Positions 43,180 through 51,958 of a DNA stretch of 64,000 nucleotides are shown here, in pieces (within the stretch, counting starts at the first letter, position 1; each line of letters opens with the position of its first letter). The stretch is from Streptomyces sp. HPF1205. GTDB lineage: Bacteria; Actinomycetota; Actinomycetes; Streptomycetales; Streptomycetaceae. The translations under genes were made by a program, and so were the position numbers. Where the stretch lies: the NCBI RefSeq assembly GCF_020400825.1, contig NZ_JAINVH010000017.1:87846-151845 (forward strand). The letters are read 5' to 3'. The notes beneath the pieces are model-generated. The model did no database searches. It was given only the letters and a program-made list of their open reading frames with translations, and was not told where the DNA came from.

Positions 43180-44478
43180 ATGATGAATATCGTGAAAAAC
43201 ACCCGTATCAGGAACCGGGTCGGCGGCATCGGCGAGCGGATGCGCGGTCCGCTGGGCGTGGTGCTGGTCTGGGCCGTCACCCGGGCCGCGCTGATGGTCT
43301 TCGTCTTCCAGGTGGTGCGCTTCCCGGGGCAGTTCGTGGTTCACGACGTGGAGGACGTCTACCGCCGCTGGTATCCGCAGCTGCGCGCGGGCGTCTTCCC
43401 GAGCCACGACGTGACCTGGCAGTACCCGCCGGGCGCGGCCGCGGTGCTGGTCGCCCCGGCGGTGCTGCCGTTCCTGGGGTACGCGGCCGCCTTCTACTGG
43501 CTGGCGCTGCTGACGGACGCGCTGGTGACGGCCGTGTTCCTGGCCGGGAGCCGGGGGAACGGGCGCCTCGCGGGGGCCTGGACGTGGGTGCTGGGGGCCG
43601 CGGCAGCCGGTCCCGTGGTCTTCTCGCGGTACGACGTGATGGTGACCGCCGTCGGCGTGTGCGCGCTGCTGGCGCTGCGCCGCGGTGGCCGTGCGGCCGG
43701 GGTGCTGGCCGGGGCGGGCGCCATGCTCAAGGTGTGGCCTGCGCTGCTGCTGATCGGCACGGCCAGGGGGCCGGTGACCCGCCGGGCCTGGCGGTGGGCG
43801 GCGGGCACGGCGGGCGCGGTGGGCGCCGCCTTCGCCGCGACGATGCCGGGCGCGTTCTCGTTCCTGACCTTCCAGCGCGACCGCGGCACCGAGATCGAGT
43901 CGATGGGCGCGATGGTCTTCCACCTGGCCCGGCACGCGGGCTGGCCGGGCAGGGCGACGATGCACTACGGCTCGGTGGAGTTCCTCGGCCCGCATGTGCG
44001 CCTGGTGAGCTGGGCGGCCCTGGCGCTGAGCGCGGCGGCGCTGTGCTGGCTGGTGGTGTGGCGGCTGCGGGCGACCGTCTTCACCGAGGCCACCGCGTAC
44101 GACGCGGCCTTCACCGCCGTCCTGGTGTTCACCACCACCAGCCGCGTGATCAGCCCGCAGTACATGATCTGGCTGATCGGGATCGGCGCGGTGTGCCGTA
44201 CCGTACGGGGCTCGGTGCTGCGGCTGCCGGTGCTGCTCACGCTGGCCGCGACCGTGGTGACGACCGCCGAGTTCCCCGTCTTCTTCTCCCATGTGATGGC
44301 GAGCGACCGCTGGGGTGTGCTGCTGCTCGGTACCCGCAACGCCCTGCTGGCCGCCGCTTGCGTGATCGCCTGCCGCCGGTTGTGGGCGGCGACCGTACGG
44401 CGGGACTCTCCTGCGGGGCCGGTTCAGCGGCTGCCTGACACGCCGACGGCCACTGCCTCGGTGCTCACTTCGCGCTGA
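43180..44478 (+). CDS. GT87/DUF2029 polytopic membrane glycosyltransferase
   Basis: The 432-aa integral membrane protein has about nine to ten helices and the GT-C style early loop VVHDVEDVYRRWYPQLRAG with adjacent acidic residues, then WQYPPGAAAVLVAP and AGAMLKVWPALLLIG. These are typical of GT87 (DUF2029) polyprenol-phosphate-mannose dependent mannosyltransferases. The acceptor is unknown; the pimB-like neighbour suggests a mannolipid or glycan. ATG 43180 or 43183 follows a GGGGGG tract. Confidence 0.82.
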   Translation: MMNIVKNTRIRNRVGGIGERMRGPLGVVLVWAVTRAALMVFVFQVVRFPGQFVVHDVEDVYRRWYPQLRAGVFPSHDVTWQYPPGAAAVLVAPAVLPFLGYAAAFYWLALLTDALVTAVFLAGSRGNGRLAGAWTWVLGAAAAGPVVFSRYDVMVTAVGVCALLALRRGGRAAGVLAGAGAMLKVWPALLLIGTARGPVTRRAWRWAAGTAGAVGAAFAATMPGAFSFLTFQRDRGTEIESMGAMVFHLARHAGWPGRATMHYGSVEFLGPHVRLVSWAALALSAAALCWLVVWRLRATVFTEATAYDAAFTAVLVFTTTSRVISPQYMIWLIGIGAVCRTVRGSVLRLPVLLTLAATVVTTAEFPVFFSHVMASDRWGVLLLGTRNALLAAACVIACRRLWAATVRRDSPAGPVQRLPDTPTATASVLTSR

Positions 44479-44660
44479 GGGGCTCCTCCCGGTCCTCCGC
44501 CCACGCCCGCTCCGGCGTCGCCGGCCGGGGAGGGGCGCCGGTGGCCGCGGCGCGGAACAGGCCGGCGACGGCCAGGCACTGGAGCAGGGCCCCGATCCCC
44601 ACGGCCCGGGCGATCCCGGGCAGGCCGAGGCCCAGCAGGAGGTGCGCGAGCGGCAATTGG
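44465..44660 (-). pseudogene. C-terminal remnant of a membrane protein
   Basis: The frame ending at 44465 reads LQLPLAHLLLGLGLPGIARAVGIGALLQ, then CLAVAGLFRAAATGAPP and a charged end EDREEPLSAK. This is protein-like with two hydrophobic helices. No ATG/GTG with a ribosome-binding site precedes it, and upstream it runs into the 18-19-bp repeat array. It looks like the 3' part of a degraded gene. The alternative is a short gene starting at TTG 44656 (63 aa). Confidence 0.4.
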
Positions 44661-44710
44661 AGGACTGTCCCGGCCGGTGGCCTTGGCCGGGCCGGTCCCG
44701 CCGCCTGGGC

Positions 44711-44821
44711 GCGGCCCGCGTCCCAAGGTGCGCCCGCCGCCAAGGGTGCGCCCGCCGTCCTAGGCTGCGCCCGCGTCCTTGGGTGCGCCCGCAGCCTAGG
44801 GTGCGGTCCGCGGCCTAAGGC
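44711..44821. repeat. Minisatellite of six 18-19-bp units
   Basis: Six imperfect head-to-tail units (44711-44729, 44730-44747, 44748-44766, 44767-44784, 44785-44802, 44803-44821) share GCGCCCGC-N-CCNAGG(G)T. The last unit contains the stop codon of the M48 protease gene (44815-44817). Confidence 0.85.
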
Positions 44822-46176
44822 TTCGTCGGCCAGGCGCGGGCCAGGGCGATGCGGGCGGCGGGGGTGGGGTGGGTGCCCCACAGCAGGTGGAGGAGACGTG
44901 GCGGGTCGGGTTCGGCGACGTTCGCCAGGGTGAGGCGGCGCTGCATGGCGATGAAGGAGGCGGGGGCCGAGGTGAGGGCCAGGGCGTGCCGGTCCGCGCG
45001 GGTCTCGACACGGCGGCTGAGCGCCGCCCCGAAGGGACCGGCCACCGCGCCGCCGAGGGCGGCGGCCGCGGCGAGCAGCCAGGCGGAGCGCGGATCGGCG
45101 AAGCGCGGCACACCGGCCAGGTCCAGCAAGGGCTGCCACGTCACCAGTGCGGCCAGCACGCACACGCCCGCCGCCGAGCCCAGCGCGCCCAGCGCCGTGC
45201 CCCGCGGGACGTCGCGGTGCACCACGTGGCCCAGCTCGTGCGCGACGACGAGTTCGACCTCGCGTGGTTCCGCCGTGGTGAGCAGCGTGTCGTAGACGAC
45301 GATCCGCCGTGTCCGGCCGAAGCCGGACACATAGGCGTTGAGCGCCGTGGTCCGCCGCGAGGCGTCGGCCACCAGGACGTCCCGTACGGCCACCCCGTCA
45401 CGGGCGGCGAGCGCGAGCAGCGCGTCCCGCGGCGGGCCGGGCGCCATGGGCGTGAAGCGGTTGAAGACCGGCTCGAACACCAGCGGGGCCAGGAAGGACA
45501 GGACCACGGTCACCGCCGCGGCCCCGAGCGCGGCCCACGCCCACCAGCGGCGGGTGGTGCCGGCGAGCGCGTACACGCCGAACAGCGCCCCGGTCAGGAG
45601 CGGGAGGGAGATCGCCAGGCCGCGCGCCTGGTCCGCGGCCCACCCGGCCCAGCCCTGGGTGACCAGCCCGAAGCGGGCGCGCACCACCCGCCCGCGCGCC
45701 GCGAACGGCAGCCCGAGCAGCAGCGGCAGCACCGCGAGCGTGACCGCGGCGCCCACCACTCGTACCGCCCATCCGTTCCCGAACGCCCCCACCAGCCACG
45801 CGCCGCCGTGGGTCAGCCCGAGCGCGAGCAGCAGCGCCGGCGACGCCGCCCGCCCGCCGAGCGCGACCGGAACCGCAGCCCGCCGCAGCGCCCGGGCCCG
45901 CGCGACCTCCTCCGCCGTGAAATCCGCCGGGGAACCCTCCGCGGAACCTGCCGCGGAATCGTCCGCAGGGTCCGCCGCGCGGTCGTCGGCGGACGCGCCC
46001 GCCGAACCGTCCACCGGAACGCCCGCGGGACCCACCACCGAGCCCCCGGCCGAACCATCCGTGGAACCGCCCGCCGAGTCCGCCGCCGGAACGTCCGCCG
46101 CGTCCGCCCCGCCGTCCCCCTGGCCGTCCCCCCGGCCGTCCCCCCGGCCGGCCCCCTCGCCGTCCTCCCGTGTCAT
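44815..46176 (-). CDS. M48-family (Ste24/HtpX-like) membrane metalloprotease
   Basis: The 453-aa protein has an about 90-residue Gly/Ser/Asp/Ala/Pro low-complexity N terminus, then several membrane helices. The zinc site is VAHELGHVVHRD (HExxH), with third ligand Glu in RRVETRADRHALAL. This is the CAAX-prenyl-protease/HtpX type that degrades membrane proteins. ATG 46176 overlaps the stop of the upstream lipoprotein gene (ATGA), so the two proteases are coupled. Its C terminus (WPTKP) and stop codon run into a minisatellite. Confidence 0.9.
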   Translation of the reverse strand: MTREDGEGAGRGDGRGDGQGDGGADAADVPAADSAGGSTDGSAGGSVVGPAGVPVDGSAGASADDRAADPADDSAAGSAEGSPADFTAEEVARARALRRAAVPVALGGRAASPALLLALGLTHGGAWLVGAFGNGWAVRVVGAAVTLAVLPLLLGLPFAARGRVVRARFGLVTQGWAGWAADQARGLAISLPLLTGALFGVYALAGTTRRWWAWAALGAAAVTVVLSFLAPLVFEPVFNRFTPMAPGPPRDALLALAARDGVAVRDVLVADASRRTTALNAYVSGFGRTRRIVVYDTLLTTAEPREVELVVAHELGHVVHRDVPRGTALGALGSAAGVCVLAALVTWQPLLDLAGVPRFADPRSAWLLAAAAALGGAVAGPFGAALSRRVETRADRHALALTSAPASFIAMQRRLTLANVAEPDPPRLLHLLWGTHPTPAARIALARAWPTKP

Positions 46177-47432
46177 CCCAGCTCCTCGCGCACCTCGTCG
46201 CGCCACCGCGCGGTGAACTCCGTCAGCCCGACGCCAAGGGAGGCGCGCAGGCGGGCGTCGAGCGGGCCGCCGTGGGCGACCGACCGGTACAGGGCGGTGA
46301 GCGTGTCGGGCGACCACTTGTCCGCGATCATCCGGCAGGCGAGCCAGCCCTCCTCGTACGCCTGCGCCAGCCGCGGCGCGCCCGGGCGGAAGTCCGCCGC
46401 CGAGGGGAGGGCCGTCGGCAGCCGTCCGGCCGCCACGTCCGCGGCGAGTTCGGGCGCGATCTGCCGGGCGGTGCGGCCCGCGTTCCGGTACGCGACCCAG
46501 TCCGCGAAGCCCTCGGAGAGCCACAGCGGGGTGCCGCCGTTGGTGGCCAGGCGCGTGGCGACGTGGGCGGTCTCGTGGGTGAGCACGACCTGCCGGCCGA
46601 AGTCCGACAGCCCGGCGAAGGCGGAGGGGTTGAGGATCACCCGGTCCGCGGGCGCCCCGGCGTCCCGGCCCAGCTCGCCGGTCGTCACCGCCGCGATGCC
46701 CTGGTACGCCGACGGGTCCGCACCGGCCAGCGCCGCCATCTGGCCGAGCGTGGCGGGCGCCTCCACGACGACCTTGCCGGGCCAGCCGGTCCCCCAGGCG
46801 TGGGCGACGTCGGGCACGGCGCGGTCCGCGTCGGCCGCGTACTGCCGCAGCGTGGCCGGCGCGGACAGCCCGAGCACCAGGCTGTGCGCCCCGCGCACCA
46901 CCCGTACCGGACCCTGGTCCCAGAGCTGGACGGCGGTGCGGTGGCCACTGGCGGCGCCGTCGCTGTCGCCCGCGACGTACCAGCGGCCGGAGCGCCGGGT
47001 CACGGTGAGGAACGCGGTGGAGACCACCGGCTGGGCGTCGTACCCGGTGAGGCGGTACCGCAGCCGCACCTCGGCGGCGGTCTGCCCGCTGCCGTCGGCT
47101 GCCGGGGGCAGCGGGAAGGCGCCGGTGCGGACCAGCGTGTACGACCAGGCCGCCAGCGGCACCTGGGCGAGGTCGGCGAACATCCGCCGCTGGGCGGCGA
47201 GGAACCGGCCGGCCCGCGGGTCGATCCCGGCGAGGAACGCGGCACGGTCGTGGTGCAGCACGGCCGCGGCCCGCTGGTCGAGGAGCCGCCGCACGGCGGT
47301 GTCGGTGCCGCTCGTGGCGGGCGGGTGCGCGGACCCCGGTGAACAGCCGCCGGCCAGGGCGGCGAGTACGGCGAGTACGGCCGCCCACACGCCCGCGGCG
47401 GCCCTGAAGCGTCGTACGCGCGCCGCGGCCAT
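46173..47432 (-). CDS. Lipoprotein zinc metallopeptidase (peptidase MA-like)
   Basis: The 419-aa product has a signal peptide with lipobox LAGGC (Cys30), a central SnoaL/NTF2-like region (YTLVRTGAFPLP through RRSGRWYVAGDSDG), and a gluzincin site VVLTHETAHVATR (HExxH) with downstream Glu in LWLSEGFADWVAYR. It is probably a surface-anchored peptidase; the substrate is unknown. It is translationally coupled to the M48 membrane protease downstream, a plausible two-protease envelope module. Confidence 0.87.
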   Translation of the reverse strand: MAAARVRRFRAAAGVWAAVLAVLAALAGGCSPGSAHPPATSGTDTAVRRLLDQRAAAVLHHDRAAFLAGIDPRAGRFLAAQRRMFADLAQVPLAAWSYTLVRTGAFPLPPAADGSGQTAAEVRLRYRLTGYDAQPVVSTAFLTVTRRSGRWYVAGDSDGAASGHRTAVQLWDQGPVRVVRGAHSLVLGLSAPATLRQYAADADRAVPDVAHAWGTGWPGKVVVEAPATLGQMAALAGADPSAYQGIAAVTTGELGRDAGAPADRVILNPSAFAGLSDFGRQVVLTHETAHVATRLATNGGTPLWLSEGFADWVAYRNAGRTARQIAPELAADVAAGRLPTALPSAADFRPGAPRLAQAYEEGWLACRMIADKWSPDTLTALYRSVAHGGPLDARLRASLGVGLTEFTARWRDEVREELG

Positions 47433-47511
47433 GCGCCCGATCGTACGGCCGCCGCCGCGGCCGCGGGGCGCGGGCGCCCGGGTACGCGGCCGGCGGCCCC
47501 CGAGAGCGGGC

Positions 47512-48597
47512 TCAGGGCCTGGTCACCGCCGTGACGGGCATCATGTCGACGGCGTCGTAGCGGACCCGGGCGCCCGGGTAGGGCGCGTGGATGACCCTGC
47601 CGCCGCCGACGTACATCGCGACATGGCTGGCGTCGCTGCGGTAGATGACGAGGTCGCCGGGGCGGACCTGGTCGAGCGGCACCCGGGTGCCGGCGTTCAT
47701 CTGCTCCTGGGAGGTGCGCGGCAGGGCCACGCCGGCCTGGGCGTAGGCGTACTGCATGAGGCCGGAGCAGTCGAAGGCGTCGGGTCCCGCGGCGCCCCAC
47801 ACGTACGGCGCGCCGAGCATGCGTCGGGCGGCGGCGACGGCCAGGGCGGCGCGCCCGGAGGCGGCGGGCAGGGACGGGAAGGCGGCCGGCTGGGGGCGGC
47901 CGGCGCGGGAGGCGCGGCCGCCGGGCGTGCCCGCGGCGTACGCGGCGCGCTGCGCCGGGGGCAGCGCGGCCAGCAGGCGGCGGGCCTCGGCGAGGGCGCG
48001 CTGCACGGCGCGTTTGCGGTCCCGCAGGGCGGCGCCGGTCGCGCGCAGCTCGGCGAGCTTGGCGGCGGCCCGCGTACGCTGCTGGACCAGCAGCCGCTCG
48101 GATTCCTGGAGTTGGCGCAGCCGGTCGGCCTGCTCGGCGCTGATCCGGTCGAGGGTGGCGGCCCGGTCGAGGTACGTGCCGGGGTCGCCGGACAGCAGCA
48201 GGGTCACGGCCGGATCGATGCCGCCCTCCCGGTACTGGCCGGCCGCCACCTGGCCGAGCGCGTCGCGCAGTTCGTCGACCCGCTGCCGGGCCTGGGCCGC
48301 GCGGTCCTGAAGGGCGCTCAGCTCCTGGCGCAGCCGCCGGATGTGCTCCGCGGCCGCGTCGTACTTCTCGGTGGCCTGCTCGGCCTGCTGGTAGAGCAGG
48401 TCGAGCCGGTCGGCCGGGCCCGCCCGGTCCGCCGCGTCCGTCCTGGCCGGGTTGCCGTGGCCGCCGCCCGGGTCGGCGGACGCGAGGCCCGCGGCGGAGC
48501 CGGACAGCGCGGCGGTCGCGGCAGCCGCGGACAGCACGGTGACCCGGGTCGTACGGGCGGCCAGGCCCGGCGGGGAGACACGCTTATGGGATGCCAC
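47512..48597 (-). CDS. NlpC/P60 peptidoglycan hydrolase (copy 1)
   Basis: The 361-aa secreted protein has an N-terminal signal (about 1-40), a long coiled coil (about 60-210, DRLDLLYQQAEQATEKYDAAAEHI) and a C-terminal NlpC/P60 domain. Catalytic Cys lies in DAFDCSGLMQYAYAQAG, His in SHVAMYVGGGRVIHAP and the third polar residue near IHAPYPGARV. It cleaves within peptidoglycan stem peptides, as in Rip-type proteins. GTG 48597 follows TACTCT by 8 nt, with no Shine-Dalgarno. It is a tandem paralogue of the next gene upstream. Confidence 0.92.
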   Translation of the reverse strand: MASHKRVSPPGLAARTTRVTVLSAAAATAALSGSAAGLASADPGGGHGNPARTDAADRAGPADRLDLLYQQAEQATEKYDAAAEHIRRLRQELSALQDRAAQARQRVDELRDALGQVAAGQYREGGIDPAVTLLLSGDPGTYLDRAATLDRISAEQADRLRQLQESERLLVQQRTRAAAKLAELRATGAALRDRKRAVQRALAEARRLLAALPPAQRAAYAAGTPGGRASRAGRPQPAAFPSLPAASGRAALAVAAARRMLGAPYVWGAAGPDAFDCSGLMQYAYAQAGVALPRTSQEQMNAGTRVPLDQVRPGDLVIYRSDASHVAMYVGGGRVIHAPYPGARVRYDAVDMMPVTAVTRP

Positions 48598-48744
48598 GGC
48601 AGCGAAGAGTAACCATACGGTCGCGCACAGTTCAACGGGCCGCCCAGCCGTACGGGTGAACGCCGCCGTCCCCGCGCAGGTCACACGCTCGCGCGCCGCG
48701 GTCCGGGCGACGGCCGCCGCGCGGTTCCGGGTACGGTCGCCGCC

Positions 48745-48825
48745 GCGCGACGGCGACCGGCGACCGGTGATCGGCGACCCGCGACCGGCGGCCGGCGACC
48801 GGCGGCCCGTGACCGGTCGGCGGAA
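48745..48825. repeat. GGCGACCGG simple-repeat tract
   Basis: About nine degenerate copies of a 7-10-bp GCGACCGGC motif lie in the 290-bp gap between the two NlpC/P60 genes, just before the terminator hairpin. Confidence 0.55.
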
Positions 48826-48831
48826 AACGCC

Positions 48832-48868
48832 GCGGGCCGCCGGGAGTCGGGGACTCGGCGGCGGCCCG
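48832..48868 (-). terminator. Terminator of NlpC/P60 copy 2
   Basis: GGGCCGCCGGGAGTC (from 48834) pairs with GACTCGGCGGCGGCCC (48852-48867) with one bulge and a 3-nt loop, 20 bp after the stop codon at 48888. Confidence 0.75.
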
Positions 48869-48887
48869 GGCGGGAAGGCCCGCGTGC

Positions 48888-49922
48888 TCAGCCTACGCGC
48901 ACGCCGAACTCGAAGGTCATGTCGCTCATCGCCTCGTACCGCACGTTCGCGCCCGGCTTGGGGGCGTGCAGCACCATGCCGTTGCCCGCGTAGAGGCCGA
49001 CGTGGTGGTAGTCGCCGAAGAAGATCACGAGGTCGCCGACCATGAGCTGGGATTCCGAGTAGATGCGGGTCCCGGCGTTGGCCTGCTCCTGGGAGGTGCG
49101 GGGTATGGAGACCCCGGCCTGGGCGTAGGCCCACGAGGTCAGGCCCGAGCAGTCGAAGGAGGTGGGGCCGGTGGCGCCGTAGACGTACGGGTAGCCGATC
49201 CGGGTCTGCGCCGCGTGGAAGGCGGCGGCGGCGAAGGAGCTGGCCGGCTTGGCGCTGCCGAGGTTGACGCGCTGGCTGGCGCGGCTGGCGGCGACCTGGT
49301 CCTGATGCTGGATCTCGGCGCGCTGGGCGGCGGTCAGCGAGTCCAGCACCTGCTTGGCCTGCGCGAGCTTGCTCTTGGCCTCGTTCTTGCGGGCGGCCAG
49401 GTCGCTGCGGGTCGCCTGGAGTTCGGCGAGCTTGGCCGTGGCCTCCGCGCGCTCCTGGTCCAGGGTGCGCTTGGCGTCCTGGAGTTGGGTGAGCTGGTCG
49501 GCCTGCAGCGAGGTGAGCTGGTCCATCGTCGTCGCCTGGTCCAGGTAACTGTCCGGGTTCGACGACAGGAAGAGCTGGAGCGAGGGGTCGATGCCGCCGC
49601 TGCGGTACTGGGAGGCGGCGATCGCGCCGAGTCCGTCCCGGAGTTGGTTCAGGTGCTGCTGCTGCCTTGCCACCTGGTCCTGCAGGCTTGAAGCCTGCTG
49701 CTGCAGGGTATGCAACTTCTCGTTGGCGGCGTCGTACTTCTCGGTGGCCTGCTCCGCCTGTGTGTAGAGCGCGTCCACCTTCGCCTTGGCGTCCTTCACG
49801 GACTGCTTGGCTGGGGCGGCGTGCGCGGCCTGAGCGGACAGGGCGACCGCGGCTGCGGCGGTCGCGGTCAGCACCGACACGCGAGTACGGCTTGCCGGCT
49901 TGGGACGACGGTGGGACGCCAC
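48888..49922 (-). CDS. NlpC/P60 peptidoglycan hydrolase (copy 2)
   Basis: The 344-aa secreted protein has a signal peptide (about 1-36, ending AAHAAPAK), a coiled coil (about 45-215) and a C-terminal NlpC/P60 domain. Catalytic Cys is in TSFDCSGLTSWAYAQAG and His in DYHHVGLYAGNGMVLHAP. It has the same architecture as copy 1, and both share a long near-identical TQAEQATEKYDAA coiled-coil opening, so the pair arose by tandem duplication. GTG 49922 has GAAGGAAGAAGGAG upstream. A leader of up to about 150 nt precedes it. Confidence 0.93.
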   Translation of the reverse strand: MASHRRPKPASRTRVSVLTATAAAAVALSAQAAHAAPAKQSVKDAKAKVDALYTQAEQATEKYDAANEKLHTLQQQASSLQDQVARQQQHLNQLRDGLGAIAASQYRSGGIDPSLQLFLSSNPDSYLDQATTMDQLTSLQADQLTQLQDAKRTLDQERAEATAKLAELQATRSDLAARKNEAKSKLAQAKQVLDSLTAAQRAEIQHQDQVAASRASQRVNLGSAKPASSFAAAAFHAAQTRIGYPYVYGATGPTSFDCSGLTSWAYAQAGVSIPRTSQEQANAGTRIYSESQLMVGDLVIFFGDYHHVGLYAGNGMVLHAPKPGANVRYEAMSDMTFEFGVRVG

Positions 49923-50333
49923 GAAGGCGAGCTCCTTCTTCCTTCAGCCGCCTACCGGTTGGACTGGCGGGCGGCCTCCGAGCGCCACCCGGGTTGGATG
50001 ATCACTGCGCGGAGGTTCGAGGCCCGACCTTAGTGACCTTCCTGTGATCGGTTCAAATCCTTGTAGGCAAAATCTCGACCGGATCGCACATTCTTTACAC
50101 ACGCCGTACCCACAACGGGCGGTCATCGCACTGCGAGTGAGGGGCGCGCGACAGTGAGTCGGGGGCGCGCGGGGACGACGTACGCGGGGAGTACGGGGCG
50201 GGTACGCGGGAAGTACGCGGGGCGCAGGCGCACCCCGCACCCGTGAGGCGCGTCTGACGGCGGTTCAGGCCGCCGCCGGGCCCGGCGGGCAGGCGGGCGG
50301 CCCGCGGGACCCACGCGTGCCCCGTAACGCCGC
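49923..50333. other. 411-bp non-coding region with NlpC leader and short repeats
   Basis: The NlpC-proximal part (49923-50105) is lower in GC and holds the likely promoter and leader of copy 2. I see paired GC arms but could not match it to the ydaO (c-di-AMP) riboswitch consensus. Positions 50175-50225 hold repeats of GTACGCGGG(G/A)AGTACG. A weak CGGCGG/CCGCCG hairpin near 50261-50278 may end the NYN gene. Confidence 0.4.
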
Positions 50334-51728
50334 TCAGACCCGCGCGAGCCGCTTCAGCAGCAGCGTGGAGGCGACCGGCCGCGCGCCGGCCTTGGCCACT
50401 CCGTCGGCGACCTCGCGGTCCGCGGAGACGACCACGATCTGCCGGCCGGGCGGCTCGGCCCGTACCAGCCGCCGGATCAGCTCGTCGGCGGTCTCCCCCG
50501 CCTTGCTGAACAGCACCCGCACCCCGCGCGGCGGCGCCAGCAGCACCGGCATGTCCAGGTCGGCGCCGTCGAAGACGCACGTGACCTCGGCGCCGCTCTG
50601 CGCGGCCAGCGCGGCGAGCCCGCCGAGCAGCCGCAGCCGCTGCTTCTCCAGCGGCAGCGACGGGTAGCCGGTCTTGGTGACGTTGTAGCCGTCGACGACC
50701 AGGTGCGCCTGGGGCAGCGCGAGCAACTGGTCGAGCAGGGCGGGGTCGGTCTCGGACAGCGCCCGGGTGGCGATGTCGCGGGCGCTGAACGACCCGGGCG
50801 CGACGGCGTCCACGGTGTCGGCCGGCCGTACGCCCATCGTGTCCCGCGGCGGCAGGGCCAGTTCGCGGCGCAGACCGGATGCCGCGTCGAGCACGGTGTC
50901 CAGCAGCAGCCGCAGTCGTACGTCCTCCACGCTGCGGCCCTCGCGCACGGCCCGGCGGCCGGCCTCGACCGTCGACTCGGCCTCCGCGAGCCGGGTGCGC
51001 AGCCTGCGCGCCTCGCTCTCGGCCGCGGCGCGCTCCTGAGCGGCGGCGGCCCGCGTCTCGTCCAGTTCGGCCTGGAGTTTGCGCTGGGCGGCCTCGGCGC
51101 GCTTGACGTCGCTGAGCGCGGCGCGCAACTTGCGGTGCAGCGCGTCGCTCTCCTTGCGGACCGTGTCCAGCTCCGTGCGCGCCCTCGCCGCTTCCGTACG
51201 GGCCTGGTCGTGCAGTGCCTCGACCTCGGCACGCAGCTTGGCCAGCTCGCGCAGCGTCTCCTCGTCGGCCCGCTCGGCGTCGGCGCGCTCCGCCTCCTCG
51301 CCCGCGGTCGTGACCAGCTTCGCCCAGCCGGCCGGCCGCAGGAGGTACGCGGCGGCGGCCACGTCCAGCGGGTCGGCGGCGGGCGGCGGGGTGCCGGCGT
51401 CCAGCGCCCCGGTCAGTTCCGGTTGCGACTCGCGCAGCCGGGCGGCGACCTTCTGCCGGAAGGCGGCGTCCGACTCCAAAGCGGCGGCCAGGGCGTTGGC
51501 CGCGTACTTCACACGCCGTGAGGGAGTGAAGCGGGCATACGGGCGCAAGCCCACCGGGAGTTCCGGATAGGTGAAACCCCCGAAGGCGTCGGCGGCGATG
51601 GCGACCACCCGGTGCCGCACCCCTTCGGGCAGCGGCCGGTCGAGCGCGGGCTCGCCGGTCCCCGGGGCGGGCACGTGCTCGTCCGCCCGCTCCTCAGGGC
51701 GTGGATCGCCGCCGATACCGTCCACCAC
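50334..51728 (-). CDS. YacP-like NYN-domain protein with coiled coil
   Basis: The 464-aa protein has an N-terminal helical region (VVAIAADAFGGF; RVKYAANALAAALESD) and a long Ala/Glu/Arg coiled coil (about residues 140-270). A C-terminal NYN/PIN-like nuclease domain follows, with acidic metal ligands in HLVVDGYNVTKTGYPSL, VTCVFDGADLDMP and VVVSADREVADGV. NYN domains of the YacP group are putative RNases in RNA processing. The start is GTG 51728. Coiled coils suggest oligomerisation or partner binding. Confidence 0.88.
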   Translation of the reverse strand: MVDGIGGDPRPEERADEHVPAPGTGEPALDRPLPEGVRHRVVAIAADAFGGFTYPELPVGLRPYARFTPSRRVKYAANALAAALESDAAFRQKVAARLRESQPELTGALDAGTPPPAADPLDVAAAAYLLRPAGWAKLVTTAGEEAERADAERADEETLRELAKLRAEVEALHDQARTEAARARTELDTVRKESDALHRKLRAALSDVKRAEAAQRKLQAELDETRAAAAQERAAAESEARRLRTRLAEAESTVEAGRRAVREGRSVEDVRLRLLLDTVLDAASGLRRELALPPRDTMGVRPADTVDAVAPGSFSARDIATRALSETDPALLDQLLALPQAHLVVDGYNVTKTGYPSLPLEKQRLRLLGGLAALAAQSGAEVTCVFDGADLDMPVLLAPPRGVRVLFSKAGETADELIRRLVRAEPPGRQIVVVSADREVADGVAKAGARPVASTLLLKRLARV

Positions 51729-51958
51729 TCACTCCCGTCCGGTTCCTCGGCGCCCTCCCGGCCCCCTTCGATCCCGGCCGCCGTCTGCTGATTCCATTGT
51801 CCCCGTAATGGAGCCCGCTTCGAGACGTCTGCGCGGTCCCGTGTGGTCGTGGCTGCGTGAGCGGGCGGTGTGTCCCGGTCACCTTACGGCTTCGAAGGCG
51901 GCACGCGCTGCGGCGAGGCGACCTTTGTCCGTTACGGCCGTTCCGCCATGATCGGTCC

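Noticed and set aside
49923..50105. A c-di-AMP (ydaO) riboswitch before the NlpC/P60 copy 2 gene
   Set aside because: The leader length and gene type fit, but I could not place the conserved segments of the ydaO consensus, so I did not call it.
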